The notes below the pieces were generated by a model. It was not told the DNA's origin. It saw nothing but the letters and a program-made list of their open reading frames with translations, and did not search any database. Shown here one piece after another: positions 1-14,217 of a DNA stretch of 64,000 nucleotides. Position 1 is the stretch's first letter. Every line of letters starts with the position of its first letter. Source of the DNA: an uncultured Collinsella sp. (GTDB taxonomy: Bacteria; Actinomycetota; Coriobacteriia; Coriobacteriales; Coriobacteriaceae); contig UQAU01000007.1 in the NCBI GenBank assembly GCA_900539035.1, positions 1 to 64,000 of the forward strand. Direction: 5' to 3'. Both the position numbers and the translations under genes were made by a program.

Positions 1-3
1 GTT

Positions 4-99
<96 letters not shown>

Positions 100-142
100 G
101 GTCGGAGCGTATGCAGGGTTTGTGTACGAATCCTCGCGCCCG

Positions 143-171
143 TTGACCGACGCCGGGGTCCCCGCCATAAT
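143..171 (+). promoter_or_regulatory. Sigma-70-type promoter of rplJ-rplL
   Basis: TTGACC at 143-148 and CATAAT at 166-171 are separated by 17 nt, close to the housekeeping consensus. It lies about 215 nt upstream of rplJ, leaving room for a long regulatory leader. Confidence 0.65.
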
Positions 172-189
172 ACTTTCGGTTCACGCACG

Positions 190-325
190 AATCCGCTGCC
201 AGAGACAGCCGGCGCAAACGGGCCTTACCCGCGAGCTTAATGGGACTTCCCGCCAGCCGAGGTGGTCGAGTAGATATGTCTTCTCGCCCCCGTCGCTCAT
301 GCAGCGCGGGGGCTTTCTTTTTGGA
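190..325 (+). promoter_or_regulatory. rplJ mRNA leader with internal terminator (L10 leader-like)
   Basis: The transcribed leader contains a G/C hairpin, GCCCCC at 286-291 pairing with GGGGGC at 308-313, followed at once by a T-rich run (314-322). That is an intrinsic terminator placed 65 nt before the rplJ start. In many bacteria the L10(L12)4 complex binds the rplJ leader and represses its own operon. Seeing the terminator here suggests transcription attenuation rather than purely translational control; the L10-binding fold itself was not verified. Confidence 0.6.
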
Positions 326-387
326 CATGCCCCCGTCACGTCCTTGTGGCGGACCGTGCCCGGAAAGAATTCGAGGAGGTGTAATTC

Positions 388-909
388 ATGCCCCAGCAGT
401 ACAAAATCGACAAGGTTGCAGAGATCGAGTCCCGTATCGCCGAGAACGCCGGTCTGTTCGTCGTCAACTACAACGGTCTGACGGTTAAGCAGGCTCAGGA
501 GCTGCGTCATCAGCTTCGCGAGTGCGGCGCCGAGATGAAGGTCTACAAGAACAACCTGGTCAAGATCGCTCTCAAGAACCAGGAGCAGCCCGAGCTCGAC
601 GAGATTCTCGCCGGCCCCGTCGCTTATGTGTTCTACGAGTCCGAGCCGGTCGAGGCCGCTAAGGCCCTTAAGGACTTCTCCGCTAAGTCCAAGGGCGTCC
701 TTGAGATCAAGGGCGGTATCTCCGACGGCAAGGCCGTTTCCGCTGATGATGTTAAGGCTATCGCCGAGCTGCCCACCAAGGATCAGCTTCTCGGCCAGAT
801 CGCCGGTCTCATCTCCGGTTTCGCTCGCGACATCGCTGTCTGCGTCAACGGCGTTTCCTCTGGTCTCGCTCGTTCGATCCAGCAGGTCTCCGAGCAGAAG
901 GCAGCCTAG
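388..909 (+). CDS. rplJ: 50S ribosomal protein L10
   Basis: L10 anchors L7/L12 dimers to 23S rRNA and forms the base of the ribosomal stalk that recruits translation factors. The 173-residue product opens MPQQYKIDKVAEIESRIAEN and has the usual L10 length. The start is fixed by a strong GAGGAGGTG ribosome-binding site at about 372-380. It is followed 102 nt later by rplL, the classical stalk operon. An attenuator-like hairpin upstream suggests autoregulation. No oddity is seen in the coding sequence. Confidence 0.97.
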   Translation: MPQQYKIDKVAEIESRIAENAGLFVVNYNGLTVKQAQELRHQLRECGAEMKVYKNNLVKIALKNQEQPELDEILAGPVAYVFYESEPVEAAKALKDFSAKSKGVLEIKGGISDGKAVSADDVKAIAELPTKDQLLGQIAGLISGFARDIAVCVNGVSSGLARSIQQVSEQKAA

Positions 910-1011
910 TCGCTGTTTTCACCCGCGGCGGCAACGCCGCACCCCTGGCGCATTCGCGCCGTGTTTTAACTGATCTCCGTGCATTCGCACGGAAACCGAA
1001 AGGACTTAGAA

Positions 1012-1389
1012 ATGGCTAAGCTTACCACCGATGAGATCATCGATGCTCTTAAGGAAATGACCCTTCTCGAGGCTTCCGAGCTCGTTAAGGCTATCGAGGA
1101 CACCTTCGGCGTTTCCGCCGCTGCTCCTGCCGCTGTTGTCGCCGCTCCCGCTGCTGGCGCTGCTGAGGCCGAGGAGAAGACCGAGTTTGACGTCGTGCTC
1201 GAGGGCTTCGGCGACAACAAGATTCAGGTCATCAAGGCCGTCCGTGAGCTCACCAACCTTGGCCTGAAGGAGGCCAAGGAGGTCGTCGAGGGCGCTCCCA
1301 AGGCCGTTCTCGAGGGTGCCAAGAAGGAGGACGCCGAGGCTGCCAAGGAGAAGCTCGAGGCTGCTGGCGCTGCTGTCACCCTCAAGTAA
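1012..1389 (+). CDS. rplL: 50S ribosomal protein L7/L12
   Basis: L7/L12 is the mobile, multi-copy stalk protein that contacts elongation and initiation factors on the ribosome. The 125-residue protein begins MAKLTTDEIIDALKEMTLLE, has an Ala/Pro-rich hinge at about residues 38-52 and the conserved factor-binding C-terminal domain (GLKEAKEVVEGAPKAVLEGA). An upstream in-frame ATG at 979 is rejected because the AAAGGA site at about 998-1004 fits the ATG at 1012 and homologues start at MAKL. A terminator follows at 1418. Confidence 0.97.
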   Translation: MAKLTTDEIIDALKEMTLLEASELVKAIEDTFGVSAAAPAAVVAAPAAGAAEAEEKTEFDVVLEGFGDNKIQVIKAVRELTNLGLKEAKEVVEGAPKAVLEGAKKEDAEAAKEKLEAAGAAVTLK

Positions 1390-1417
1390 TCAGGCTTTCT
1401 CGCCAGATTTCTTTGCA

Positions 1418-1450
1418 GACGGGGTTCGCATTGCGAGCCCCGTCTTTTTT
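1418..1450 (+). terminator. Intrinsic terminator after rplL
   Basis: GACGGGG (1418-1424) pairs with CCCCGTC (1438-1444) and is followed by six T residues. It closes the rplJ-rplL unit. The following 250 nt before galU contain no gene I can support. Confidence 0.9.
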
Positions 1451-1703
1451 GTTTTTCGGTCCCTCGACATCGGTTGCTCAAACTGCCATGTTCTGTGATT
1501 TGCGTCGTATCGGCTGCCTTGCCTTTGGGCAATAAAATTGCACCATTCGAGCAATAATTTGCGTTGACCTGCTGAAGAATTGTCTCTGCCTTGTAGCGAC
1601 ATATGGTTCCAGCGGTAAGATGCTTGGGTATCGCAATTTGGTCTGCGGCTGTGTGCCGCACGCATGGGGCGCTTTTGCGCCTGCGAAAGGATCCTTGAAT
1701 AAC

Positions 1704-2612
1704 ATGAAGGCAATCATCCCCGCCGCCGGTCTTGGCACGCGTTTTCTGCCTGGCACCAAGTGCACCCCCAAAGAGATGCTGCCGGTTCTCGACAAGCCGG
1801 TCATCCAGTATGTCGTTGAGGAGGCACTCGACCCCGAGGAGGTCGACGATGCCATCATCGTTACTTCTCCCGGCAAGCCCGAGCTGCTGAACTACTTCCA
1901 GCCCGATCGCTCGCTCGAGAACCTGCTGCGCGAGCGCGGCAAGAACGCCTATGCCGATGCCGTCGCCCACGCTGGCGGTATGCCGGTCGACTTCCGTTAT
2001 CAGTACGAGCCCAAGGGCCTCGGCCATGCTATCCGCTCTGCTGCCGACGCCGTGGCAGGGGAGAACTTCCTGGTTCTTCTGGGCGACTACGTTGTGCCTA
2101 ACCGCGACATCTGCGACAAGATGCTCGCCGTTTCCAAGGAGCACGGTGGCGCTTCGGTTATCGCCGTCGCTGCTTGCTCGCCCGAGGAAGTCAGCCGCTA
2201 CGGCGTTATCGCCGGCGAGCGCGTCGGTTCGCTCGAGGGCGCCGAGGGCGTTGCCGATGCCGAGCCGGGCGCTGTCTGGCGCATCGGCGGTCTGGTCGAG
2301 AAGCCCGCTCCCGAGGCGGCTCCGTCCAACCTGTACATCGTCGGTCGTTACCTGCTGAGCCCGCTGGTTATGGACCTGCTCGCCGATCAGCAGGCCGGCA
2401 AGGGCGGCGAGATCCAGCTCACCGACGCCATGGCTCGCTCGCTTGACCGTGAGGCCATGTACGCTGTCGTCATCGACCCGCTCTCGGGCTACGACACCGG
2501 TACCCCGTCTGGCTGGATGGCCACCAACGCCCTCATGGCCGCAAGCGATCCTCGCTTTGCCAGCGCCTTCTGGGACGCCATCGACGAGCGCGGCGGCTTG
2601 ATGCGCAAATAA
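1704..2612 (+). CDS. galU: UTP--glucose-1-phosphate uridylyltransferase
   Basis: The enzyme makes UDP-glucose from UTP and glucose-1-phosphate in the cytoplasm, feeding galactose metabolism, glycolipids and cell-surface glycans. The 302-residue product opens with the nucleotidyltransferase signature AAGLGTRFLPGTKCTPKEML (residues about 6-25) and contains KGLGHAI and the LGDY metal-binding stretch. The ATG at 1704 is chosen because it places MKAIIPAAG at the N-terminus; the open frame extends upstream to 1620 without similarity. It is transcribed alone between terminators at 1418 and 2635, so its place between rplL and rpoB is unlikely to be operonic. Confidence 0.93.
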   Translation: MKAIIPAAGLGTRFLPGTKCTPKEMLPVLDKPVIQYVVEEALDPEEVDDAIIVTSPGKPELLNYFQPDRSLENLLRERGKNAYADAVAHAGGMPVDFRYQYEPKGLGHAIRSAADAVAGENFLVLLGDYVVPNRDICDKMLAVSKEHGGASVIAVAACSPEEVSRYGVIAGERVGSLEGAEGVADAEPGAVWRIGGLVEKPAPEAAPSNLYIVGRYLLSPLVMDLLADQQAGKGGEIQLTDAMARSLDREAMYAVVIDPLSGYDTGTPSGWMATNALMAASDPRFASAFWDAIDERGGLMRK

Positions 2613-2634
2613 GCCTTCGGGCATCGACATTTAT

Positions 2635-2666
2635 GGGCGCGGACCTCGGTTCGCGCCCGTTTTTTA
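2635..2666 (+). terminator. Intrinsic terminator after galU
   Basis: GGGCGCG (2635-2641) pairs with CGCGCCC (2652-2658), followed by a T-rich tail from 2660. It separates galU from rpoB. Confidence 0.9.
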
Positions 2667-2798
2667 TAAGAGCTGCGATTGCCGGCTCTCTGTTCACAGA
2701 AAATATATGAACAGATGTTCGATATACATACATCTACCTGCACCTTTTCTGTCGAAAAACTTTGCTACTCCAAAAACTCAATCGCGTCAAGGCTTTTC

Positions 2799-2826
2799 TT
2801 GCCCAACGGTCGGTACCTGATAAACT
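2799..2826 (+). promoter_or_regulatory. Probable promoter of rpoB-rpoC
   Basis: TTGCCC (2799-2804) and TAAACT (2821-2826) are 16 nt apart, about 75 nt before rpoB. The interval 2667-2898 holds no gene and is AT-rich relative to its flanks. A promoter here means rpoBC need not depend on the rplJL promoter. Confidence 0.5.
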
Positions 2827-2899
2827 ATTAGGTTGCGATAACTGGCGAAGCTATGCCTCGCCAACCCACCGAGCATTTCCGTGAAGGAGGAAAAACCTG

Positions 2900-6391
<3,492 letters not shown>

Positions 6392-6397
6392 TTGACT

Positions 6398-10873
<4,476 letters not shown>

Positions 10874-10879
10874 CTAGTT

Positions 10880-10901
10880 CCGCCGTTCTAACGAACGGCG
10901 G
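10880..10901 (+). other. Hairpin just after rpoC
   Basis: CCGCCGTT (10880-10887) and AACGGCGG (10894-10901) form an 8-bp stem 7 nt after the rpoC stop. There is no T-run, so it may protect the 3' end or work with Rho rather than terminate alone. Confidence 0.6.
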
Positions 10902-11034
10902 CGATCTCCGTCGCTGCGCGGCCCCCCCAGCAACAAAATGTAATTAAAAAAGCAGGGCATGGCCAAAAAGGGAAAGCCCAGGCGTTTTGATTCCCCCATG
11001 TTACCGCGTGGGGCCGCGCGCATGCGGTAGCGCC

Positions 11035-11083
11035 CCCTGTTGCGTTCCGTCGATCCCTTGCCAATAAGGGGCAGGGTTTTTTT
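11035..11083 (+). terminator. Possible terminator before the sigma-factor operon
   Basis: Nested pairs CCCTG/CAGGG (11035-11039 with 11072-11076) and CCCTT/AAGGG (11055-11059 with 11066-11070) precede seven T residues (11077-11083). Geometry is imperfect, but the T-run directly after the stem is typical of an intrinsic terminator. Apart from this and the promoter, the 310 nt between rpoC and the sigma gene hold nothing I can name. Confidence 0.45.
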
Positions 11084-11106
11084 GGTAGGTTTTTCCTGCT
11101 TGAATT

Positions 11107-11135
11107 TGAAACATTCCGTTCGGTCAAAGCGTATC
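11107..11135 (+). promoter_or_regulatory. ECF (SigW-like) promoter of the sigma/anti-sigma operon
   Basis: TGAAAC (11107-11112), a 17-nt spacer, and CGTATC (11130-11135) match the TGAAAC-N16/17-CGTA pattern known for the ECF factor SigW of Bacillus. It lies 48 nt upstream of the ECF sigma gene, so autoregulation is the natural inference. Confidence 0.65.
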
Positions 11136-11183
11136 TATGGTGAGGGCCTCAGCAAGAAACATCAGCATCACCGGGAGGTGATT

Positions 11184-11702
11184 ATGGAAGAACAAGCTTT
11201 TAGACAGGCGGTTGAAGATCACAGGGATGTCGTGTTTCGAATCGCGTTGACGTACCTGCGTGATCGCGCCGACGCCGACGATGTTGCTCAAGACGTCTTT
11301 CTTAAGTTGCTTAAAAGCGATGGAAACTTTGAAAGTTGGGAACATCTTCGTCGATGGCTTATCCGGGTCACGATCAATGAATGCAAATCGCTCTTTAGGA
11401 AGCCATGGAGGCGTGTGGAGGATATTGAGAACCTGGCCGATTCGCTTTCGGCGGCGCAGGATGAGACCAAGGCGGTCCTGTCAGATGTCATGCGGCTTCC
11501 GGAGCGATTCCGTGTTCCCATCGTGCTCTATTACTATCTGGGCTTTTCGACCTCAGAGATTGCCGAGTTGCTGCACGTACCAGCCGCGACCGTTCGAACG
11601 CGTTTAGCTCGCGGTCGATCGAAGCTCAAATTCATCCTAGAGGAGGGCGACCGTGAAATCCAATCAAATCAAGCAGGCCTTCGAGTCCATCCAAGCCGAT
11701 AG
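11184..11702 (+). CDS. ECF-family RNA polymerase sigma factor
   Basis: A sigma-70-like factor of the extracytoplasmic-function group, expected to redirect RNA polymerase to stress or envelope promoters. The 172 residues contain region 2 (DADDVAQDVFLKLL, ~30-45) and region 4 with a helix-turn-helix (FSTSEIAELLHVPAATVRTR, ~122-141), and no region 3. The ATG at 11184 follows GGGAGGTG; upstream in-frame codons lack similarity. It overlaps the next gene by 50 nt, so its last ~16 residues are encoded in two frames and the two proteins are probably translationally coupled. The trigger is unknown. Confidence 0.9.
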   Translation: MEEQAFRQAVEDHRDVVFRIALTYLRDRADADDVAQDVFLKLLKSDGNFESWEHLRRWLIRVTINECKSLFRKPWRRVEDIENLADSLSAAQDETKAVLSDVMRLPERFRVPIVLYYYLGFSTSEIAELLHVPAATVRTRLARGRSKLKFILEEGDREIQSNQAGLRVHPSR

Positions 11703-12729
11703 CGACCTTGCCGACCGTGTTATTGATGCTGCGGCTGGAGAGCTGCTTCGTCGAAAGGGTCACGCGAAGCCTCTGTATGTTGCCGTAATCGGATGTCTTG
11801 CCGGAGTGTTGGCGACCGGAGGGGTCGCCTACGCCGTTATCAATTCCAGCTATTTTGCCTCAGCCTGGGGAAACCACGGCAATGGGGATTCCATTACCTG
11901 GACCAACGGCGGCTCATCGGGGGCTAAATACACCTACAGCAGAGAGTTTGGTGACGGCATTGCGCCCCAAAGCCTGGAGGGCACAGTCCAGAAGGTTAAT
12001 CTGTCCGTCGAGGGTAACGGCTATACGCTTGATATCCATGAGATGGCTATCGATAAAAACGGTTGCGGTGCCGTGACGTTTACGTTGTCCAATCCAAATG
12101 GTGTTAACTACTACAAGCCGGCAGCAGAGACTGGCGAACTTGTTCTCTATGGTGAAGAAGAACAAGGCATCGGCACGCCCAGCATGAACTTCGGCGAGGA
12201 ATGGGCTGATACGCGCTGCACAATTGATAAGGACACATCAAGCGACACGGTCATTAAAGGCACGATGTACTTTGCCTCGTGGAATCGCGAGCGAGATTTG
12301 CGACATGCGGTCACCTGGAATATCTGCTGGACTGAGGGCGAAGGCGAGGATGCGAAGCCGTTCGAAGCATCGACGCCCGAGTTTAGCGTTGGAGCGTACG
12401 TCGATACAAAGGAACTCCGCTCCGGTGACTCGCCTCTTGAGATTAGCCCGTTTTCCATCCAGACGCACATCGATGATCTGGGCATTGACGCAGTCACGAA
12501 AAAGTTGACCGTTACCTACAAGGATGGATCGGAGCAGATTATCGAAGATGATGCTGCGGGCGCGTACAATTTCTATGTCTCGCTGACGCGCAATAGCGGA
12601 GAGAACATCTCGGTGCCGACAAAACTGATCAATGTCGATCAAGTGGTCTCGGTAACCCTTGAGGGCACGAGGTACACATCAACAGGAGAGACCGAAACAG
12701 AAGTACCCTTTACCATCGTCTATTCGTAA
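11653..12729 (+). CDS. Probable membrane anti-sigma factor
   Basis: The partner of the preceding ECF sigma factor, inferred from overlap and topology. The GTG start follows GAGGAGGG. Residues 1-38 are charged and cytoplasmic, as expected for sigma binding. One membrane helix spans about 41-63 (YVAVIGCLAGVLATGGVAYA), and the remaining ~295 residues form a polar, probably beta-rich extracellular part with no Cys-rich ZAS motif. This resembles anti-sigma proteins with large sensory ectodomains (DUF4179-like), though I cannot assign the family with certainty. GC content is visibly lower than in the flanking ribosomal genes. Confidence 0.75.
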   Translation: MKSNQIKQAFESIQADSDLADRVIDAAAGELLRRKGHAKPLYVAVIGCLAGVLATGGVAYAVINSSYFASAWGNHGNGDSITWTNGGSSGAKYTYSREFGDGIAPQSLEGTVQKVNLSVEGNGYTLDIHEMAIDKNGCGAVTFTLSNPNGVNYYKPAAETGELVLYGEEEQGIGTPSMNFGEEWADTRCTIDKDTSSDTVIKGTMYFASWNRERDLRHAVTWNICWTEGEGEDAKPFEASTPEFSVGAYVDTKELRSGDSPLEISPFSIQTHIDDLGIDAVTKKLTVTYKDGSEQIIEDDAAGAYNFYVSLTRNSGENISVPTKLINVDQVVSVTLEGTRYTSTGETETEVPFTIVYS

Positions 12730-12733
12730 GGTC

Positions 12734-12768
12734 TAGGCCGCTTCCCAAGAGGGGAAGCGGCCTATTTT
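12734..12768 (+). terminator. Terminator after the anti-sigma gene
   Basis: A perfect 13-bp stem, TAGGCCGCTTCCC (12734-12746) with GGGAAGCGGCCTA (12752-12764), followed by TTTT. It ends the sigma/anti-sigma unit 4 nt after the stop codon. Confidence 0.92.
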
Positions 12769-12861
12769 GCGTTAAATGGACGGTTAGATTGAACGCTATT
12801 TGTCTGATTCTTGGAAGAACGTGGCAAATGGATGCGAATCACCGTGAAGAGCGACATTTCC

Positions 12862-12905
12862 CCAGATAAAACCGACCAAAATAAACCTGTCCCTATTTGG
12901 CAGGT
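12862..12905. repeat. 44-nt hairpin repeat, copy A
   Basis: Shares the string ACCAAAATAAACCTGTCCCT-type core with a second copy at 38797-38843: AGATAAAACC, then CCAAAATAAACCTGTCCC and TATTTGGCAGGT. Arms at 12868-12883 and 12894-12905 are partly complementary. It lies alone in the 500-nt gap between the anti-sigma gene and rpsL. A REP/MITE-like intergenic repeat is the simplest reading. Confidence 0.7.
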
Positions 12906-12927
12906 GGCGTTGCTCTGGCGAGCACGT

Positions 12928-13068
12928 CGGATTCCCGGAACGGGCCGCACGCTGTTTAAGTTTGTCGCGAGTTCCGCACGCAAAGGAAAGCACTTAATGT
13001 GCTTTCCGTCTTGCGCAGGACTGTAGAGCAGCAAACTTAAACAGCGGGCGGCCCGTTCCGGGAATCCG
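12928..13068 (+). repeat. Long-armed palindromic element, copy 1
   Basis: Left arm 12928-12964 and right arm 13032-13068 are 37 nt each and complementary at 36 positions. Between them is a 67-nt core (12965-13031) nearly identical to the core of a second element at 30193-30357. The core carries a 9-bp hairpin, GGAAAGCAC (12985-12993), loop TTAAT, GTGCTTTCC (12999-13007). The arms share no sequence with the arms of copy 2 beyond the innermost few bases. There is no T-run and no open frame worth calling. It lies about 205 nt upstream of rpsL in the same orientation as copy 2 upstream of rplC. Confidence 0.9.
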
Positions 13069-13127
13069 CCCCCGCGCACAGGAGGGGATTCCTTTTGTGT
13101 AGGCTTTGCGGAAATATGGCTATTTTG

Positions 13128-13147
13128 GGATACGCCCGGCGGCGTGG
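13128..13147 (+). promoter_or_regulatory. Conserved GGAYACGCCCG motif upstream of rpsL
   Basis: GGATACGCCCGGCGGCGTGG lies just before the rpsL promoter. Near-identical strings occur upstream of rplC (30409) and rplB (32274). Its role, operator or leader element, is unknown. Confidence 0.55.
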
Positions 13148-13151
13148 TCTG

Positions 13152-13180
13152 TTGACGGCACAGCTAACGCCACGTATCCT
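13152..13180 (+). promoter_or_regulatory. Promoter of rpsL-rpsG-fusA-rpsJ
   Basis: TTGACG (13152-13157), 17-nt spacer, TATCCT (13175-13180), about 93 nt upstream of the rpsL start. A good match to the housekeeping consensus. Confidence 0.75.
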
Positions 13181-13273
13181 ATCGAACTGCGTGTTTCGTA
13201 GGGGGATGCTGACCCCTCGATTCAAGCCGTTGCACTTTACAGAAAGCTGGAATCATTCGAGAAGGAGTACGCT

Positions 13274-13651
13274 TTGCCTACTATTAACCAGCTGGTTCGC
13301 CAGGGCCGTCGTTCCGTGCCCAAGAAGTCCAAGAACGCTGCTCTGCAGCACAACTCCCAGAAGCGCGGCGTGTGCACCCGCGTCTTCACCACGAGCCCCA
13401 AGAAGCCGAACTCGGCTCTTCGTAAGGTTGCCCGTGTTCGCCTTGTCAACGGCATCGAAGTTACTGCTTACATCCCGGGTGAGGGCCACAACCTGCAGGA
13501 GCACTCCATCGTGCTCGTCCGCGGCGGTCGTGTCCGTGACCTCCCTGGTGTCCGTTATCACGTCATCCGTGGCGCCTACGACGCTGCTCCGGTCCAGAAC
13601 CGTATGCAGGCCCGTTCCAAGTACGGTGCTAAGCGCCCCAAGGCCAAATAA
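13274..13651 (+). CDS. rpsL: 30S ribosomal protein S12
   Basis: S12 sits at the decoding centre and tunes translational accuracy. The 125-residue protein starts at a rare TTG (13274) preceded by GAAGGAG and opens MPTINQLVRQGRRSVPKKSK. The signature TTSPKKPNSALRKVARVRL is present with both lysines of the first streptomycin loop intact. In the second loop, residue 88 (codon 13535-13537) is Arg where E. coli and mycobacteria have Lys, a substitution associated with streptomycin resistance. First gene of the str-type operon. Confidence 0.97.
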   Translation: MPTINQLVRQGRRSVPKKSKNAALQHNSQKRGVCTRVFTTSPKKPNSALRKVARVRLVNGIEVTAYIPGEGHNLQEHSIVLVRGGRVRDLPGVRYHVIRGAYDAAPVQNRMQARSKYGAKRPKAK

Positions 13652-13724
13652 GCCAGATAACGTTTTGATACTTTCGCCGTGTGCCGCCTAAGCGCCGCAC
13701 GGTAGACACTTAAGGAGATTTCAC

Positions 13725-14198
13725 ATGCCGCGTCGTGCAGCAGCTAATCGTCGTGAGGTTCAGCCTGACGCCGTTTACAACAACCGCCTGGTGACTCAGC
13801 TCATCAACAAGGTCCTTCTTGACGGCAAGAAGGCCACCGCTGAGCGCATCGTTTACACCGCTTTCGAGATCGTTGCCGAGAAGTCCGAGGGTGGCGACGC
13901 TCTCGCTACCTTCAAGAAGGCTATGGACAACGTCAAGCCCACGCTCGAGGTTAAGCCCAAGCGTGTCGGTGGCGCTACTTATCAGGTCCCGATGGAGGTC
14001 AACTCTCGTCGTTCCACCGCTCTGGGTATCCGCTGGATCGTCAACTTCTCCCGCGCTCGCAAGGAGAAGACCATGGCCGAGCGTCTCGCCAACGAGATCC
14101 TCGACGCTTCCAACGGCCTGGGCGCTTCCGTCAAGAAGCGTGAGGACGTCTTTAAGATGGCCGAGGCCAACCGCGCGTTCTCTCACTATCGTTGGTAA
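13725..14198 (+). CDS. rpsG: 30S ribosomal protein S7
   Basis: S7 initiates assembly of the 30S head and contacts mRNA and tRNA in the E site. The 157-residue product begins MPRRAAANRREVQPDAVYNN, matches the bacterial family in length, and ends ANRAFSHYRW as S7 does. Its ribosome-binding site TTAAGGAG precedes the ATG. It lies 73 nt after rpsL and 19 nt before fusA in one operon. S7 is the usual translational repressor of this operon, but I did not identify its binding site in the rpsL-rpsG gap. Confidence 0.97.
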   Translation: MPRRAAANRREVQPDAVYNNRLVTQLINKVLLDGKKATAERIVYTAFEIVAEKSEGGDALATFKKAMDNVKPTLEVKPKRVGGATYQVPMEVNSRRSTALGIRWIVNFSRARKEKTMAERLANEILDASNGLGASVKKREDVFKMAEANRAFSHYRW

Positions 14199-14217
14199 GT
14201 TAAGGTAAGGAACTAAC

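Noticed and set aside
12811..13026. Short open frames across the palindromic element at 12928 (and at 30193)
   Set aside because: They exist because the element is GC-rich and palindromic; the reading is not preserved between copies.
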